Shown piece by piece: positions 16,951 to 26,272 of a stretch of 64,000 nucleotides of DNA (position 1 is its first letter; each line of letters starts with the position of its first letter). The stretch spans positions 496,001 to 560,000 of the forward strand of contig NZ_BAABEX010000007.1 of assembly GCF_039540375.1 (NCBI RefSeq), written 5' to 3'. This DNA comes from Acidovorax_G lacteus. Lineage in GTDB: Bacteria > Pseudomonadota > Gammaproteobacteria > Burkholderiales > Burkholderiaceae_C. Below the pieces are notes generated by a model. The model saw only the letters and a list, made by a program, of their open reading frames with translations. It was not told the origin of the DNA and did not search any database. The position numbers and the translations under genes were made by a program.

Positions 16951-18561
16951 ATGACTGCGCCTTCCGACGCATCGCCCCCGTCCGCGGGCATCCCGCCAGC
17001 GGCCGTGGTGCTGCGCCTGTCCGGCATCACCAAGCGCTTCGGCAGGCTGGTGGCCAACGACGGTATCAGCCTGACCCTGGCCCGCGGCGAGGTGCTGGCC
17101 TTGCTGGGCGAAAACGGCGCGGGCAAGTCCACGCTGATGTCGATTCTGTTCGGCCACTACACGGCCGACGCGGGCAGCATCGAGGTGCTGGGCCAGCCGC
17201 TGCCGCCCGGGCAGCCGCGTGCGGCGCTGGCCGCGGGCATCGGCATGGTGCACCAGCACTTCACGCTGGCCGACAACCTGAGCGTGCTCGACAACATCGT
17301 GCTGGGCACCGAGCCGCTGTGGCTGCCGTTCTCACGCCGACGCGCCGCCCGTGAGCGGCTGGCCGAGGTGTCGCGCCGCTTTGGCTTGGCGGTGGAGCCC
17401 GACGCGCGCGTGGGCAGCCTCTCGGTGGGCGAGCGCCAGCGGGTCGAAATCCTCAAGGCCCTGTACCGGGGCGCACGCATCCTGATCCTGGACGAGCCCA
17501 CGGCCGTGCTCACGCCGCAAGAAAGCGAGGCCCTGTTCGCCACGCTCTCGCAACTGGTGGCCGAGGGCCTGTCGGTGATCTTCATCAGCCACAAGCTGGG
17601 CGAGGTGCTGCGCGTGTCGCACCGCGTGGCCGTGCTGCGCCAGGGCCGCCTGGTGGCCGAGGCCCGCGCCGCCGACACGCACGCCGCCCAACTGGCGCAG
17701 TGGATGGTGGGCCATGCCGTGGCCCCGCTGGAGCGCCGCCCCGCTGGCCCTGCCGGGGCCGTGGTGTGTGCACTGGCCGCCGTGCACACCGCGGGCCGCC
17801 ATGCGCGCGACGCACTGCACGGCGTGCACCTGGCGCTGCGCGCGGGCGAGATCGTGGCGATTGCCGGCGTGTCGGGCAACGGCCAGGTGGCGCTGGCCGA
17901 GTTGCTGTGCGGCCAGCGCAGCGCCACCGCAGGCCAGGTGCTGCTGGACGGTGCCCCCCTGCCTGCACGCCCGGCCTGGTTGGTGGAACGCGGCGTGGCC
18001 CGCATCCCCGAAGACCGCCACGCCGTGGGCGTGGTGGGCGACCTGCCCGTGTGGGAAAACGCGGTGTCCGAGCGCCTGCGCGCGCCCCGCTTTGCGCACG
18101 GCTGGGCGCTGGGCCGCTGGGTGCGCCGCGCGGCCGCCCAGGCCCATGCCGCGCGGGTGCTGCAGCGCTTTGACGTGCGCGGCGGCGGCCCGGGCAGCCC
18201 GGCGCGGGCCCTGTCGGGCGGCAACATGCAAAAGCTCATCCTGGGCCGTGCGCTGCTGCCGGTGGCCGATGGCGCGCCGGGCCCGCGCCTCATCGTGGCG
18301 CACCAGCCCACCTGGGGGCTCGACATCGGCGCGGTGCAATTCGTGCAGCAACAACTGCTGGCCGCGCGCGACGCGGGTGCCGCGGTGCTGCTGATCTCGG
18401 ACGACCTCGACGAAGTGCTGGCCCTGGGCGACCGCGTGGCCGTGATGCACGCAGGCCACCTGAGCGAGGCCCGCCCGGCCGAGGCCTGGAGCCGCGAATC
18501 CATCGGGCTGGCGATGGCCGGCGCGCTCTCCAGCCACCCTGCGCAACCTGCCGCCGCCTGA
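16951..18561 (+). CDS. ABC transporter ATPase with two nucleotide-binding domains (nucleobase/nucleoside uptake)
   Basis: A 536-residue fused double ATPase typical of BMP/ribose-type importers. NBD1 (about 20-250) has Walker A LLGENGAGKSTLMSILFG, signature LSVGERQRVEILKAL and Walker B ILILDEPTAVL. NBD2 (about 265-520) has the degenerate Walker A GVSGNGQVALAELLCG usual in this family, the intact signature ALSGGNMQKLILGRAL, and RLIVAHQPTWGLD. I start at ATG 16951; a GTG five codons upstream (16936) is also in frame. Seven bases separate its stop from the first permease gene. The low-complexity linker around residue 250 (APLERRPAGPAGAV) is ordinary. Substrate is inferred from upp and codA, not from this protein. 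Confidence 0.91.
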   Translation: MTAPSDASPPSAGIPPAAVVLRLSGITKRFGRLVANDGISLTLARGEVLALLGENGAGKSTLMSILFGHYTADAGSIEVLGQPLPPGQPRAALAAGIGMVHQHFTLADNLSVLDNIVLGTEPLWLPFSRRRAARERLAEVSRRFGLAVEPDARVGSLSVGERQRVEILKALYRGARILILDEPTAVLTPQESEALFATLSQLVAEGLSVIFISHKLGEVLRVSHRVAVLRQGRLVAEARAADTHAAQLAQWMVGHAVAPLERRPAGPAGAVVCALAAVHTAGRHARDALHGVHLALRAGEIVAIAGVSGNGQVALAELLCGQRSATAGQVLLDGAPLPARPAWLVERGVARIPEDRHAVGVVGDLPVWENAVSERLRAPRFAHGWALGRWVRRAAAQAHAARVLQRFDVRGGGPGSPARALSGGNMQKLILGRALLPVADGAPGPRLIVAHQPTWGLDIGAVQFVQQQLLAARDAGAAVLLISDDLDEVLALGDRVAVMHAGHLSEARPAEAWSRESIGLAMAGALSSHPAQPAAA

Positions 18562-18567
18562 TCGCCC

Positions 18568-19629
18568 ATGCGCCTCGAACCCCGCCCCCACACCTCTGCC
18601 TGGGCCTACCTGGCCGCCCCGGTGGGCGCCGTGCTGTTCACGCTGCTGGTGTGTGGGCTGCTGGTGCGCTGGGCGGGCGCGCCCGTGGGGCCCACCTACG
18701 GGCTGCTGCTGCAGGGCGCGTTCGGCTCGGTGTTTGCGCTGACTGAAACGCTCACGCGGGCCGTGCCGCTGATCCTGACCGGGCTGGCCGCGGCGGTGGC
18801 GTTTCGGGCGCGGCTGTTCAACATCGGGGCCGAGGGGCAGCTCTATGCCGGTGCGCTGGCCGCCGTGGCCGTGGGCGGGCTGCACGGCGGCACGGGCCTG
18901 GCCTGGCCGCCCGCGCTGCTGTTTCCGCTGATGATGCTGGCCGCCGCGCTGGCCGGGGCGGTGCTGCTGCTCGGGCCCGCGCTGCTCAAGGCGCGGCTGG
19001 GGGTGGACGAGGTGGTGACCACGCTGCTGCTCAACTTCGTGGTGCTGCTGCTGGTGTCGGCCCTGCTTGACGGTGCAATGAAAGACCCGCTGGCCCTGGG
19101 CTGGCCACAAAGCGTGGCCCTGCAGCCCGAGTTGGAACTGGACCGCCTGGTGCCCCAAACCCGCCTGCATACCGGGCTGCTGTGGGCGCTGGCGCTGGCG
19201 GTGCTGCTGTGGGCGCTGCTGGCGCGCACCGTGCCGGGATTCGACATCCGCGCCACCGGGGCCAACCCGCGCGCGGCGGCGTTTGCGGGCGTGCCGGTCA
19301 CGCGCACCGTGGTGCTGGTGGCGCTGCTGTCGGGCGGGCTGGCGGGGCTGGCCGGGGCCATCGAGGTAGCGGGCCGCACCAGCTACCTCACGCTCGACAT
19401 GTCGCCGGGCTACGGCTACAGCGGCATCGTGATCGCCATGCTGGCCGGGCTGCACCCGCTGGGCGTGGTGGCCTCGGGCGTGTTCGTGGCGGCGGTGCTG
19501 GTGGGCTCCGACAGCATGAGCCGCGCGGCCGGCGTGCCCACCTACCTGGCCGATGTGATCGTGGCCACCTCACTGATCGCGGTGCTGGTGGCCACGCTGT
19601 TCACGCAGTACCGGCTGCGCTGGCGTTGA
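18568..19629 (+). CDS. ABC transporter permease 1, BMP/nucleoside type
   Basis: A 353-residue inner-membrane permease of the branched-chain/ribose-type superfamily, close to YufP/NupP-like nucleoside permeases. About nine to ten hydrophobic segments are visible. Family motifs are AVPLILTGLAAAVAFRARLFNIGAEGQ near residue 70 and DEVVTTLLLNFVVLLLVSALLDG, plus the cytoplasmic coupling segment VPGFDIRATGANPRAAAFAG. The start follows the ATPase gene by 6 bp with no need for an independent promoter. Downstream, before permease 2, lies a 138-bp gap containing a palindromic repeat, which is unusual inside a transporter operon. Confidence 0.9.
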   Translation: MRLEPRPHTSAWAYLAAPVGAVLFTLLVCGLLVRWAGAPVGPTYGLLLQGAFGSVFALTETLTRAVPLILTGLAAAVAFRARLFNIGAEGQLYAGALAAVAVGGLHGGTGLAWPPALLFPLMMLAAALAGAVLLLGPALLKARLGVDEVVTTLLLNFVVLLLVSALLDGAMKDPLALGWPQSVALQPELELDRLVPQTRLHTGLLWALALAVLLWALLARTVPGFDIRATGANPRAAAFAGVPVTRTVVLVALLSGGLAGLAGAIEVAGRTSYLTLDMSPGYGYSGIVIAMLAGLHPLGVVASGVFVAAVLVGSDSMSRAAGVPTYLADVIVATSLIAVLVATLFTQYRLRWR

Positions 19630-19687
19630 GGCAGCCTGCATGACCGCCACCACCCACAAGGCACCCACCCGGGCATTGCAAGCCAAA

Positions 19688-19740
19688 ATGGCCGCTCGTG
19701 CTGATAAATCAAGCACGAGAAGCTCCTTTTTTGATAGCAC
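19688..19740. repeat. palindromic repeat, copy 3 (inside transporter operon)
   Basis: Arms CTCGTGCT (19695-19702) and AGCACGAG (19712-19719) flank a 9-nt loop, followed by AAGCTCCTTTTTTGATAGCA. It sits between the two permease genes of one ABC importer, so it is very probably transcribed and could fold as an intra-operon hairpin. Confidence 0.8.
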
Positions 19741-19767
19741 ACTGGCCCCAGGGCCAGCCACGGCCGC

Positions 19768-20691
19768 ATGACCGAGCTGCTCGACATCCTGCTCAACCCC
19801 GCGTTCTGGAGCGCCACGCTGCGTGTGGCCACACCGCTGATTCTGGGCACGCTGGGCGTGCTGCTGTGCGAACGCGCCGGGGTGCTGAACCTGGGCATCG
19901 AAGGCATCATGGTGGCCGGGGCCTTCACGGGCTGGCTCACGGTGTATGCGGGCCATGGGCTGTGGACGGGCGTGCTCGTGGCTGCGCTCACGGGCGCGGC
20001 GCTGGGGCTGCTGCACGCGCTGCTCACGGTGGGGCTGGCGCTGTCGCAGCATGTGGCGGGGCTGGGCATCACGCTGCTGGCCACGTCGCTCAGCTACTTT
20101 GCCTACCGGGTGAGTTTTCCGAAAGTGAGCACCCCGCCCACCATCGAGCCCTTTGCGCCCATGGACTGGCTGCCCGTGCCCCTGCTGCAAGACCAGACGC
20201 CATTGACGCTGCTGGCCCTGCTGCTGGTGCCCCTGCTGGCCTGGGCACTGATGCGCACCCCGCTGGGCCTGGCCGTGCGCATGGTGGGCGAAAACCCGCA
20301 GGCCGCCGAAGGCCAGGGCCTGTCGGTGGGCGCGCTGCGCACCGGGGCCATCGTGGCCGGGTCGGCGCTGATGGGCGTAGCGGGCAGCTTTCTCACGCTG
20401 TCGGCCTTCAACGCGTTTTTCTTCAACATGGTCAACGGCCGGGGCTGGATCTGCGTGGCCCTGGTGGTGTTTGCCTCGTGGCGGCCCGGCAAGGCATTGC
20501 TGGGCGCACTGCTGTTTGCCCTGTTCGATGCGCTGCAGCTGCGGCTGCAGCAGGCGGGTACGGGCGGCATTCCGTACCAGGTGTATTTGATGCTGCCCTA
20601 CCTGCTGTCCATCCTGGCGCTGGTGCTGGTGGCCCGGCGCGCCGCCTACCCGCAGGCGCTGATGAAGCCCTACCGCAAGGGCGAACGCTGA
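19768..20691 (+). CDS. ABC transporter permease 2, BMP/nucleoside type
   Basis: A 307-residue permease, the partner of the one at 18568, similar to YufQ/NupQ-like proteins. It has about nine hydrophobic segments. The motif TPLILGTLGVLLCERAGVLNLGIEGIMVAGAFTG (residues 17-50, pieces VLLCERAGVLNLGIEG and MVAGAFTG) is diagnostic of this permease subtype, and the coupling segment TPLGLAVRMVGENPQAAEGQG is present. ATG at 19768 is chosen because it places the first helix at the N-terminus. It is followed after 23 bp by codA, so transporter and deaminase are probably one unit. Confidence 0.9.
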   Translation: MTELLDILLNPAFWSATLRVATPLILGTLGVLLCERAGVLNLGIEGIMVAGAFTGWLTVYAGHGLWTGVLVAALTGAALGLLHALLTVGLALSQHVAGLGITLLATSLSYFAYRVSFPKVSTPPTIEPFAPMDWLPVPLLQDQTPLTLLALLLVPLLAWALMRTPLGLAVRMVGENPQAAEGQGLSVGALRTGAIVAGSALMGVAGSFLTLSAFNAFFFNMVNGRGWICVALVVFASWRPGKALLGALLFALFDALQLRLQQAGTGGIPYQVYLMLPYLLSILALVLVARRAAYPQALMKPYRKGER

Positions 20692-20714
20692 GCCTTGATC
20701 GCTGAAAGACCCCC

Positions 20715-21998
20715 ATGCTGGACCTGCTGATCCGCAACGCCACCCTGCCCGACGGCCGCCGCCATATGTCGATTGCCGTGCAGGGCGGCCGTATCGCCGA
20801 GGTGACCGAAGGCCTCGACGCCCCGGCGCACGAGGTGCTCGACGCGCAGGGCCTGCTCGTGAGCCCACCTTTTGTGGACGCGCACTTCCACCTGGATTCG
20901 GCCCTGACCTACGGCATGCCGCGCGTGAACGAGAGCGGCACGCTGCTCGAAGGCATTGCGCTGTGGGGCGAGCTCAAGCCCACCCTCACGCACGAGGCCA
21001 TCGTCGAGCGCGCGCTGCGCTACTGCGACCAGGCCGTGGCCCGCGGGCTGCTGGCCATCCGCTCGCACGTGGACACCAGCGACCCGAGCCTGCGCACCGT
21101 GCGCGCGCTGCTGGAGGTGCGCGAGCGCGTGCGGCCGTACCTGGATCTGCAGTTGGTGGCCTTTCCGCAAGACGGCGTGCTGCGCGCGCCCGGCGGGCTC
21201 GACAACCTGAAGCGCGCACTCGACCTGGGCGTGGACGTGGTGGGCGGCATTCCGCACTTTGAGCGCACCATGGCCCAGGGGGCCGAGAGCGTACGCCTGC
21301 TGTGCGAACTGGCCGCCGCGCGCGGCCTGCGCGTGGACATGCACTGCGACGAATCCGACGACCCGATGTCGCGCCACGTGGAAACGCTGGCCTTCGAGAC
21401 GCAGCGCCTGGGCCTGCAAGGCCGGGTCACGGGCTCGCACCTCACGTCCATGCACAGCATGGACAACTACTACGTGAGCAAGCTCATCCCGCTGATGGCC
21501 GAGGCCGACCTGGGTGTGGTGGCCAACCCCTTGATCAACATCACGCTGCAGGGCCGCCACGACAGCTACCCCAAGCGCCGCGGCATGACGCGGGTGCCCG
21601 AACTCATGGCCGCGGGCCTGACAGTGGCCTTTGGGCAGGACTGCGTGATGGACCCCTGGTACAGCCTGGGCAGCGGCGACCTGCTGGAAGTGGCGCACAT
21701 GGGCCTGCACGTGGGCCAGCTCACCGCGCAGGCGCAGATGCGCGCCTGCTTCGACGCCGTGACCACTGCCCCCGCGCGGCTGCTGGGGCTGGAGGGCTAC
21801 GGCATTGCCCCGGGCTGCCACGCCGACCTGGTGTGGCTGCACGCGCACGACCCGGTGGAGGCCATCCGCCTGCGCGCCACGCGCCTGGCCGTGTACCGGC
21901 GCGGGCGCTGCGTGGCCCAGAGCCCGGCGCCCGTGGCGCGGTTGCACTTGGAGGGACGGCCTTCGGCTGTGAGCGGTCTGCACCACAGCGCAGGCTGA
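20715..21998 (+). CDS. codA: Cytosine deaminase-type amidohydrolase
   Basis: A 427-residue amidohydrolase that aligns with E. coli CodA at a constant offset of four residues. Metal ligands are His57, His59, His210 and Asp309; catalytic Glu213 (HCDESDD) and His242 (SHLTSMHS); substrate-pocket Phe150 and Gln152 (VAFPQDG) and Trp315 (DPWY). CodA deaminates cytosine to uracil, which feeds upp upstream. One notable difference: the residue after the metal-binding Asp is Cys310 where E. coli has Asp314, a position known to alter substrate preference when mutated. Related deaminases act on isoguanine, creatinine or methylcytosine, so cytosine is the best but not certain substrate. It ends the importer operon. 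Confidence 0.85.
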   Translation: MLDLLIRNATLPDGRRHMSIAVQGGRIAEVTEGLDAPAHEVLDAQGLLVSPPFVDAHFHLDSALTYGMPRVNESGTLLEGIALWGELKPTLTHEAIVERALRYCDQAVARGLLAIRSHVDTSDPSLRTVRALLEVRERVRPYLDLQLVAFPQDGVLRAPGGLDNLKRALDLGVDVVGGIPHFERTMAQGAESVRLLCELAAARGLRVDMHCDESDDPMSRHVETLAFETQRLGLQGRVTGSHLTSMHSMDNYYVSKLIPLMAEADLGVVANPLINITLQGRHDSYPKRRGMTRVPELMAAGLTVAFGQDCVMDPWYSLGSGDLLEVAHMGLHVGQLTAQAQMRACFDAVTTAPARLLGLEGYGIAPGCHADLVWLHAHDPVEAIRLRATRLAVYRRGRCVAQSPAPVARLHLEGRPSAVSGLHHSAG

Positions 21999-22185
21999 AC
22001 GCGGGTCATCAGGAAGTTCCCCATCGGGTAACCCAGCGGGCCACGGGTCAGACTGCTGGTCGGGCCACTCCTTGGGCTGCTGGCCGGAGTCCCCAGCGGA
22101 CGATGAAGGGTCGATCAGGCGGATTCCCGAGCGGGTACGCGGCACTGGCCGCGCGTACGGGCACCCCGTGCGGCCCCGGGCCGCC

Positions 22186-22764
22186 TCAGGCGCGGATGCT
22201 GACCAGCGCGCCCGGTACGGGCGACGGGCTGGCTTCGGCCAGGCTGGGCAGGGTCAGCCCAAACGCTACGGCCGACGGAATGCGCGGCACACCCGGGCTG
22301 GTGCCCAGGCCCGGCGCGGTGGGTGCAGGCTCTGCAGACGCAGGCCGCGCCGCTGCAGCCGCATTGCCCGCCGCAGCGCTCACGCCCTCATCAACGCCCC
22401 CATTGCCTCTTCCGTTGGCACCCGCATTCGCGGCCACATCGTCGGGCCGCCGCGCGGCCTGGGCCCACTGCACGGTCGAGAGGGCCGACACCGGGTCGGC
22501 CGATGCCGGGCGGCCCACCGCCGACGTGGCGGGCGTGGCCGACACCACCTGACGCGCCTGCTGCGCGCGGGTTTGTGCCTGCTCGGCCGCACGATCCAGG
22601 GCGGTGGCACGCTGTTCAGTGGCGGCGGCCTCGGCCCGCAGACGCTCGCTTTCGCGCTGCAGGGCGTCGGCGCGCTGCTCGGCAGCACTGGCGCTTTGCA
22701 GGGCCTGCAAGCGGCGCGCGGGCACGTAGCTGCCCACACCAGGGCTCATGCTCAGCGCCGCCAT
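22186..22764 (-). CDS. Ala/Gln/Arg-rich protein of unknown function
   Basis: I do not recognise this gene. The 192-residue product begins MAALSMSPGVGSYVPARRLQALQ. A likely coiled coil runs over about residues 25-85 (heptads such as RADALQRESERLRAEAAATEQRATALDRAAEQAQ, shown by ALQRESERLRAEAAA and ATALDRAAEQAQTRAQQ). After it comes a low-complexity Ala/Pro/Gly region. No signal peptide, membrane segment or cysteine is visible. ATG at 22764 is chosen over one at 22797 for its closer match to a short conserved-looking start. It follows the gene at 22841-23521 after 76 bp, and both have a GVGxY motif close to the N-terminus, so they may be related or work together. Confidence 0.55.
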   Translation of the reverse strand: MAALSMSPGVGSYVPARRLQALQSASAAEQRADALQRESERLRAEAAATEQRATALDRAAEQAQTRAQQARQVVSATPATSAVGRPASADPVSALSTVQWAQAARRPDDVAANAGANGRGNGGVDEGVSAAAGNAAAAARPASAEPAPTAPGLGTSPGVPRIPSAVAFGLTLPSLAEASPSPVPGALVSIRA

Positions 22765-22840
22765 GGGGCCTCCTGCCGGGCGCGCGGGGACGCCCACGGC
22801 TCACATAGGGCGGCGAAGCGGATCACGCCAGCCCCCGCCA

Positions 22841-23521
22841 TCAGCGCAGCAGCGCCCGCACGTACTCGCCTGCAAACGCCGCATTGGCCGCGGGCGGCTG
22901 CGCTGGCGGCTCAGGGGCGCGGATGGCCTGGGCCTCCTGGCTGCGCGCTTCGGCGGCCTGGGCTTCGCGGCTGCCCGGGGCGGGTTCGGCGGGGTTGCGC
23001 GCGGTTGCGGTCTCGGTCGGCGCAGCCGCTTCACTCGAAGCGGCGCTGCCGCTGCGGGCGGCCACGGCGGCATCGGCCGCGGCGGCTTCCGATGCGGCGT
23101 TCGTGTCGTCGCTCGGTGTCTGCGGGGCGGGCGCTGCCTGCAGCGCCTGGCGCGCACGGTCGGCTGCAGCGGCCTCGCCGGTGCGCGTGGGAGGCTCGGC
23201 CGGCGTTGCCGGGGCACCCGACACCGCGGGCACGGCCTGTTCGCGCGGGGTGGCCGGGGCCACGGCCTGCGGGCCTTCGGCCTGGCGGGCCGCAGCGCGC
23301 ACGGCGTCCAGCGCCTCGCTGGCGCGGCTCAGGGCCTGGGCACGGTCCGAGATGCGCACCACCACACCGGGCGCTGGCGCAGCGGCGGTGGTAGGCGCGG
23401 CGGCGGGCTCTCGCGGCTCTTCGGTGCGGTTGGTGCGCGCCACGGGGGTCAGCCGGCTGGTGGCGTTGTAGGCGCCCACGCCTGCAAAGGCGGTTGCGCT
23501 GCCGGACGTTACGGTGGGCAT
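22841..23521 (-). CDS. Ala/Pro-rich protein of unknown function
   Basis: I do not recognise this gene. The 226-residue product starts MPTVTSGSATAFAGVGAYNATS. It has one more ordered-looking segment (VVVRISDRAQALSRASEALDAV, about residues 53-74, shown by VVRISDRAQALSRA), then an Ala/Pro/Glu-rich, probably disordered, stretch of 130 residues, and ends AAFAGEYVRALLR. No signal peptide, transmembrane helix or cysteine. GAGGTGACCC directly before the ATG is a good ribosome-binding site and supports expression. Upstream on the other strand lies the SpmA-SpmB fusion gene, 201 bp away. The low complexity makes homology searches unreliable; coding is supported by the ribosome-binding site and the tandem layout. 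Confidence 0.55.
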   Translation of the reverse strand: MPTVTSGSATAFAGVGAYNATSRLTPVARTNRTEEPREPAAAPTTAAAPAPGVVVRISDRAQALSRASEALDAVRAAARQAEGPQAVAPATPREQAVPAVSGAPATPAEPPTRTGEAAAADRARQALQAAPAPQTPSDDTNAASEAAAADAAVAARSGSAASSEAAAPTETATARNPAEPAPGSREAQAAEARSQEAQAIRAPEPPAQPPAANAAFAGEYVRALLR

Positions 23522-23722
23522 GGGTCACCTCGGCGGAAGCAATCGGGCACAGGCAAGAGACAATCGGCACGCGCCCTGCAGCCCGGGTGGCGCCCGCCGA
23601 CGATGACCAAACAGTACAACAGACCCCAAAGTACCCCGTTTTTCCGGGGATTGCAACGCCCGGGCCGTGATAGGGCCCTGCCGGTACGCGGGTACTGCGC
23701 CGCAGGCGAGGCGGGCTGAGCG

Positions 23723-24952
23723 ATGCTGAACGCGCTGTGGATCGGGTTTTTTGTGGTGGCCGGGCTGTCGGCCAGCCTGCGCTGGGCGCTGGGCGGCAGC
23801 CCGCAGGTGTTTGCCGACATGGTGCAGGCGCTGTTCGCCATGGCCAAGCTGTCGGTCGAGATCATGGTGGTGCTGTTCGGCACGCTCACGCTGTGGCTGG
23901 GCCTGCTGCGCATTGCCGAGCGGGCGGGCCTGGTGGATGCGCTGGCGCGCTGGCTGGGGCCGCTGTTTGCGCGGCTCATGCCCGAGGTGCCGCGCGGCCA
24001 CCCGGCCGTGGGGCTGATCACGCTGAACTTTGCGGCCAATGCGCTGGGGCTGGACAACGCCGCCACGCCCATGGGCCTGAAGGCCATGCACGCGCTGCAG
24101 TCGCTGAACCCGCGGCCCGACACGGCCACCAACGCGCAGATTCTGTTCCTGGTGCTCAACGCCTCGTCGCTCACGCTGCTGCCGGTCAGCATCTTCATGT
24201 ACCGGCTGCAGCAGGGCGCGCCCGACCCGACGCTCGTCTTTCTGCCCATCCTGCTGGCCACCTCGGCCAGCACGCTGGCGGGCCTCCTGGCCGTGGCGCT
24301 GGTGCAGCGCCTGCCACTCTTCAACCCGGTGGTGCTCGCCTACCTGCTGCCGCTGGCGCTGGTCCTGGCGGGCCTGATGGCCGGGCTGGCCACGCTGTCG
24401 GGCGCGGCGCTTTCGCAGGTGTCATCGGTGCTGGGCAACCTCACGCTGTTCGGGCTGATTCTGGGCTTTGTGCTGGTGGGCGCGTGGCGCAAGGTGCCGG
24501 TGTACGAAGCGTTCATCGACGGTGCGCGCGAGGGCTTCGACGTGGCCAAGGGCCTGCTGCCCTACCTGGTGGCCATGCTGTGCGCGATTGGCGTGTTCCG
24601 CGCCTCCGGCGCGCTCGACCAGGTACTGGCCGCCATCCGCTGGGCGGTGGAGGCGCTGGGCTGGGACACGCGCTTTGTGGATGCGCTGCCGACCGCTCTG
24701 GTCAAGCCCTTTTCGGGCAGCGCGGCGCGTGCGATGTTGATCGACACCATGCAGGCGCATGGGGTGGACAGCTTTCCGGCCCTCGTGGCCGCCACGGTGC
24801 AGGGCAGCACTGAAACCACCTTCTATGTGCTGGCCGTGTACTTTGGTGCGGTGGGCATCCAGCGCGCGCGCCATGCCGTGGGCTGCGCGCTGGTGGCCGA
24901 ACTGGCGGGCGTGCTCGCCTCGATTGGCGTGTGCTACTGGTTCTTTGGCTGA
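23723..24952 (+). CDS. SpmA-SpmB fusion (nucleoside-recognition/Gate domain membrane protein)
   Basis: A 409-residue polytopic membrane protein with two Gate (nucleoside recognition) domains, corresponding to Bacillus SpmA and SpmB joined in one chain. The N-terminal half carries VGLITLNFAANALGLDNAATPMGLKAM (pieces LNFAANALGLDNAATP and MGLKAM), typical of SpmA. The C-terminal half carries AFIDGAREGFDVAKGLLPYLVAM and PFSGSAARAMLIDTM with ATVQGSTETTFYVLAVYFGAVG, typical of SpmB. Spore maturation names are historical: fused forms occur in many non-sporulating Gram-negatives, where their role is unclear. About ten hydrophobic segments. It stands alone, and a palindromic repeat follows it. Confidence 0.87.
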   Translation: MLNALWIGFFVVAGLSASLRWALGGSPQVFADMVQALFAMAKLSVEIMVVLFGTLTLWLGLLRIAERAGLVDALARWLGPLFARLMPEVPRGHPAVGLITLNFAANALGLDNAATPMGLKAMHALQSLNPRPDTATNAQILFLVLNASSLTLLPVSIFMYRLQQGAPDPTLVFLPILLATSASTLAGLLAVALVQRLPLFNPVVLAYLLPLALVLAGLMAGLATLSGAALSQVSSVLGNLTLFGLILGFVLVGAWRKVPVYEAFIDGAREGFDVAKGLLPYLVAMLCAIGVFRASGALDQVLAAIRWAVEALGWDTRFVDALPTALVKPFSGSAARAMLIDTMQAHGVDSFPALVAATVQGSTETTFYVLAVYFGAVGIQRARHAVGCALVAELAGVLASIGVCYWFFG

Positions 24953-24983
24953 CCAGGGCAGCACCTCTTCGAGGCCCAATCGG

Positions 24984-25031
24984 GCGCTCGTGCTCAGGAT
25001 TCAAGCACGAGCAGCTATCAAATCAATAGCA
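24984..25031. repeat. palindromic repeat, copy 4
   Basis: Arms GCTCGTGCT (24986-24994) and AGCACGAGC (25004-25012) flank a 9-nt loop, followed by AGCTATCAAATCAATAGC. It lies between the convergent SpmAB-like and MFS transporter genes, where it may also act as a terminator hairpin. Confidence 0.85.
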
Positions 25032-25047
25032 AACCAATCGAAAGAAC

Positions 25048-26265
<1,218 letters not shown>

Positions 26266-26272
26266 GGCGCGG

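Noticed and set aside
22072..23394. Plus-strand open frame of 440 codons opposite the two Ala-rich genes
   Set aside because: Arg/Pro/Gly-rich antisense composition and no ribosome-binding site. Because the minus-strand genes are low complexity themselves, some doubt remains.
23632..23655. CCCCG-TTTTT-CGGGG as a terminator
   Set aside because: Stem of only five pairs and no T tail; it lies between divergent genes where no terminator is needed.
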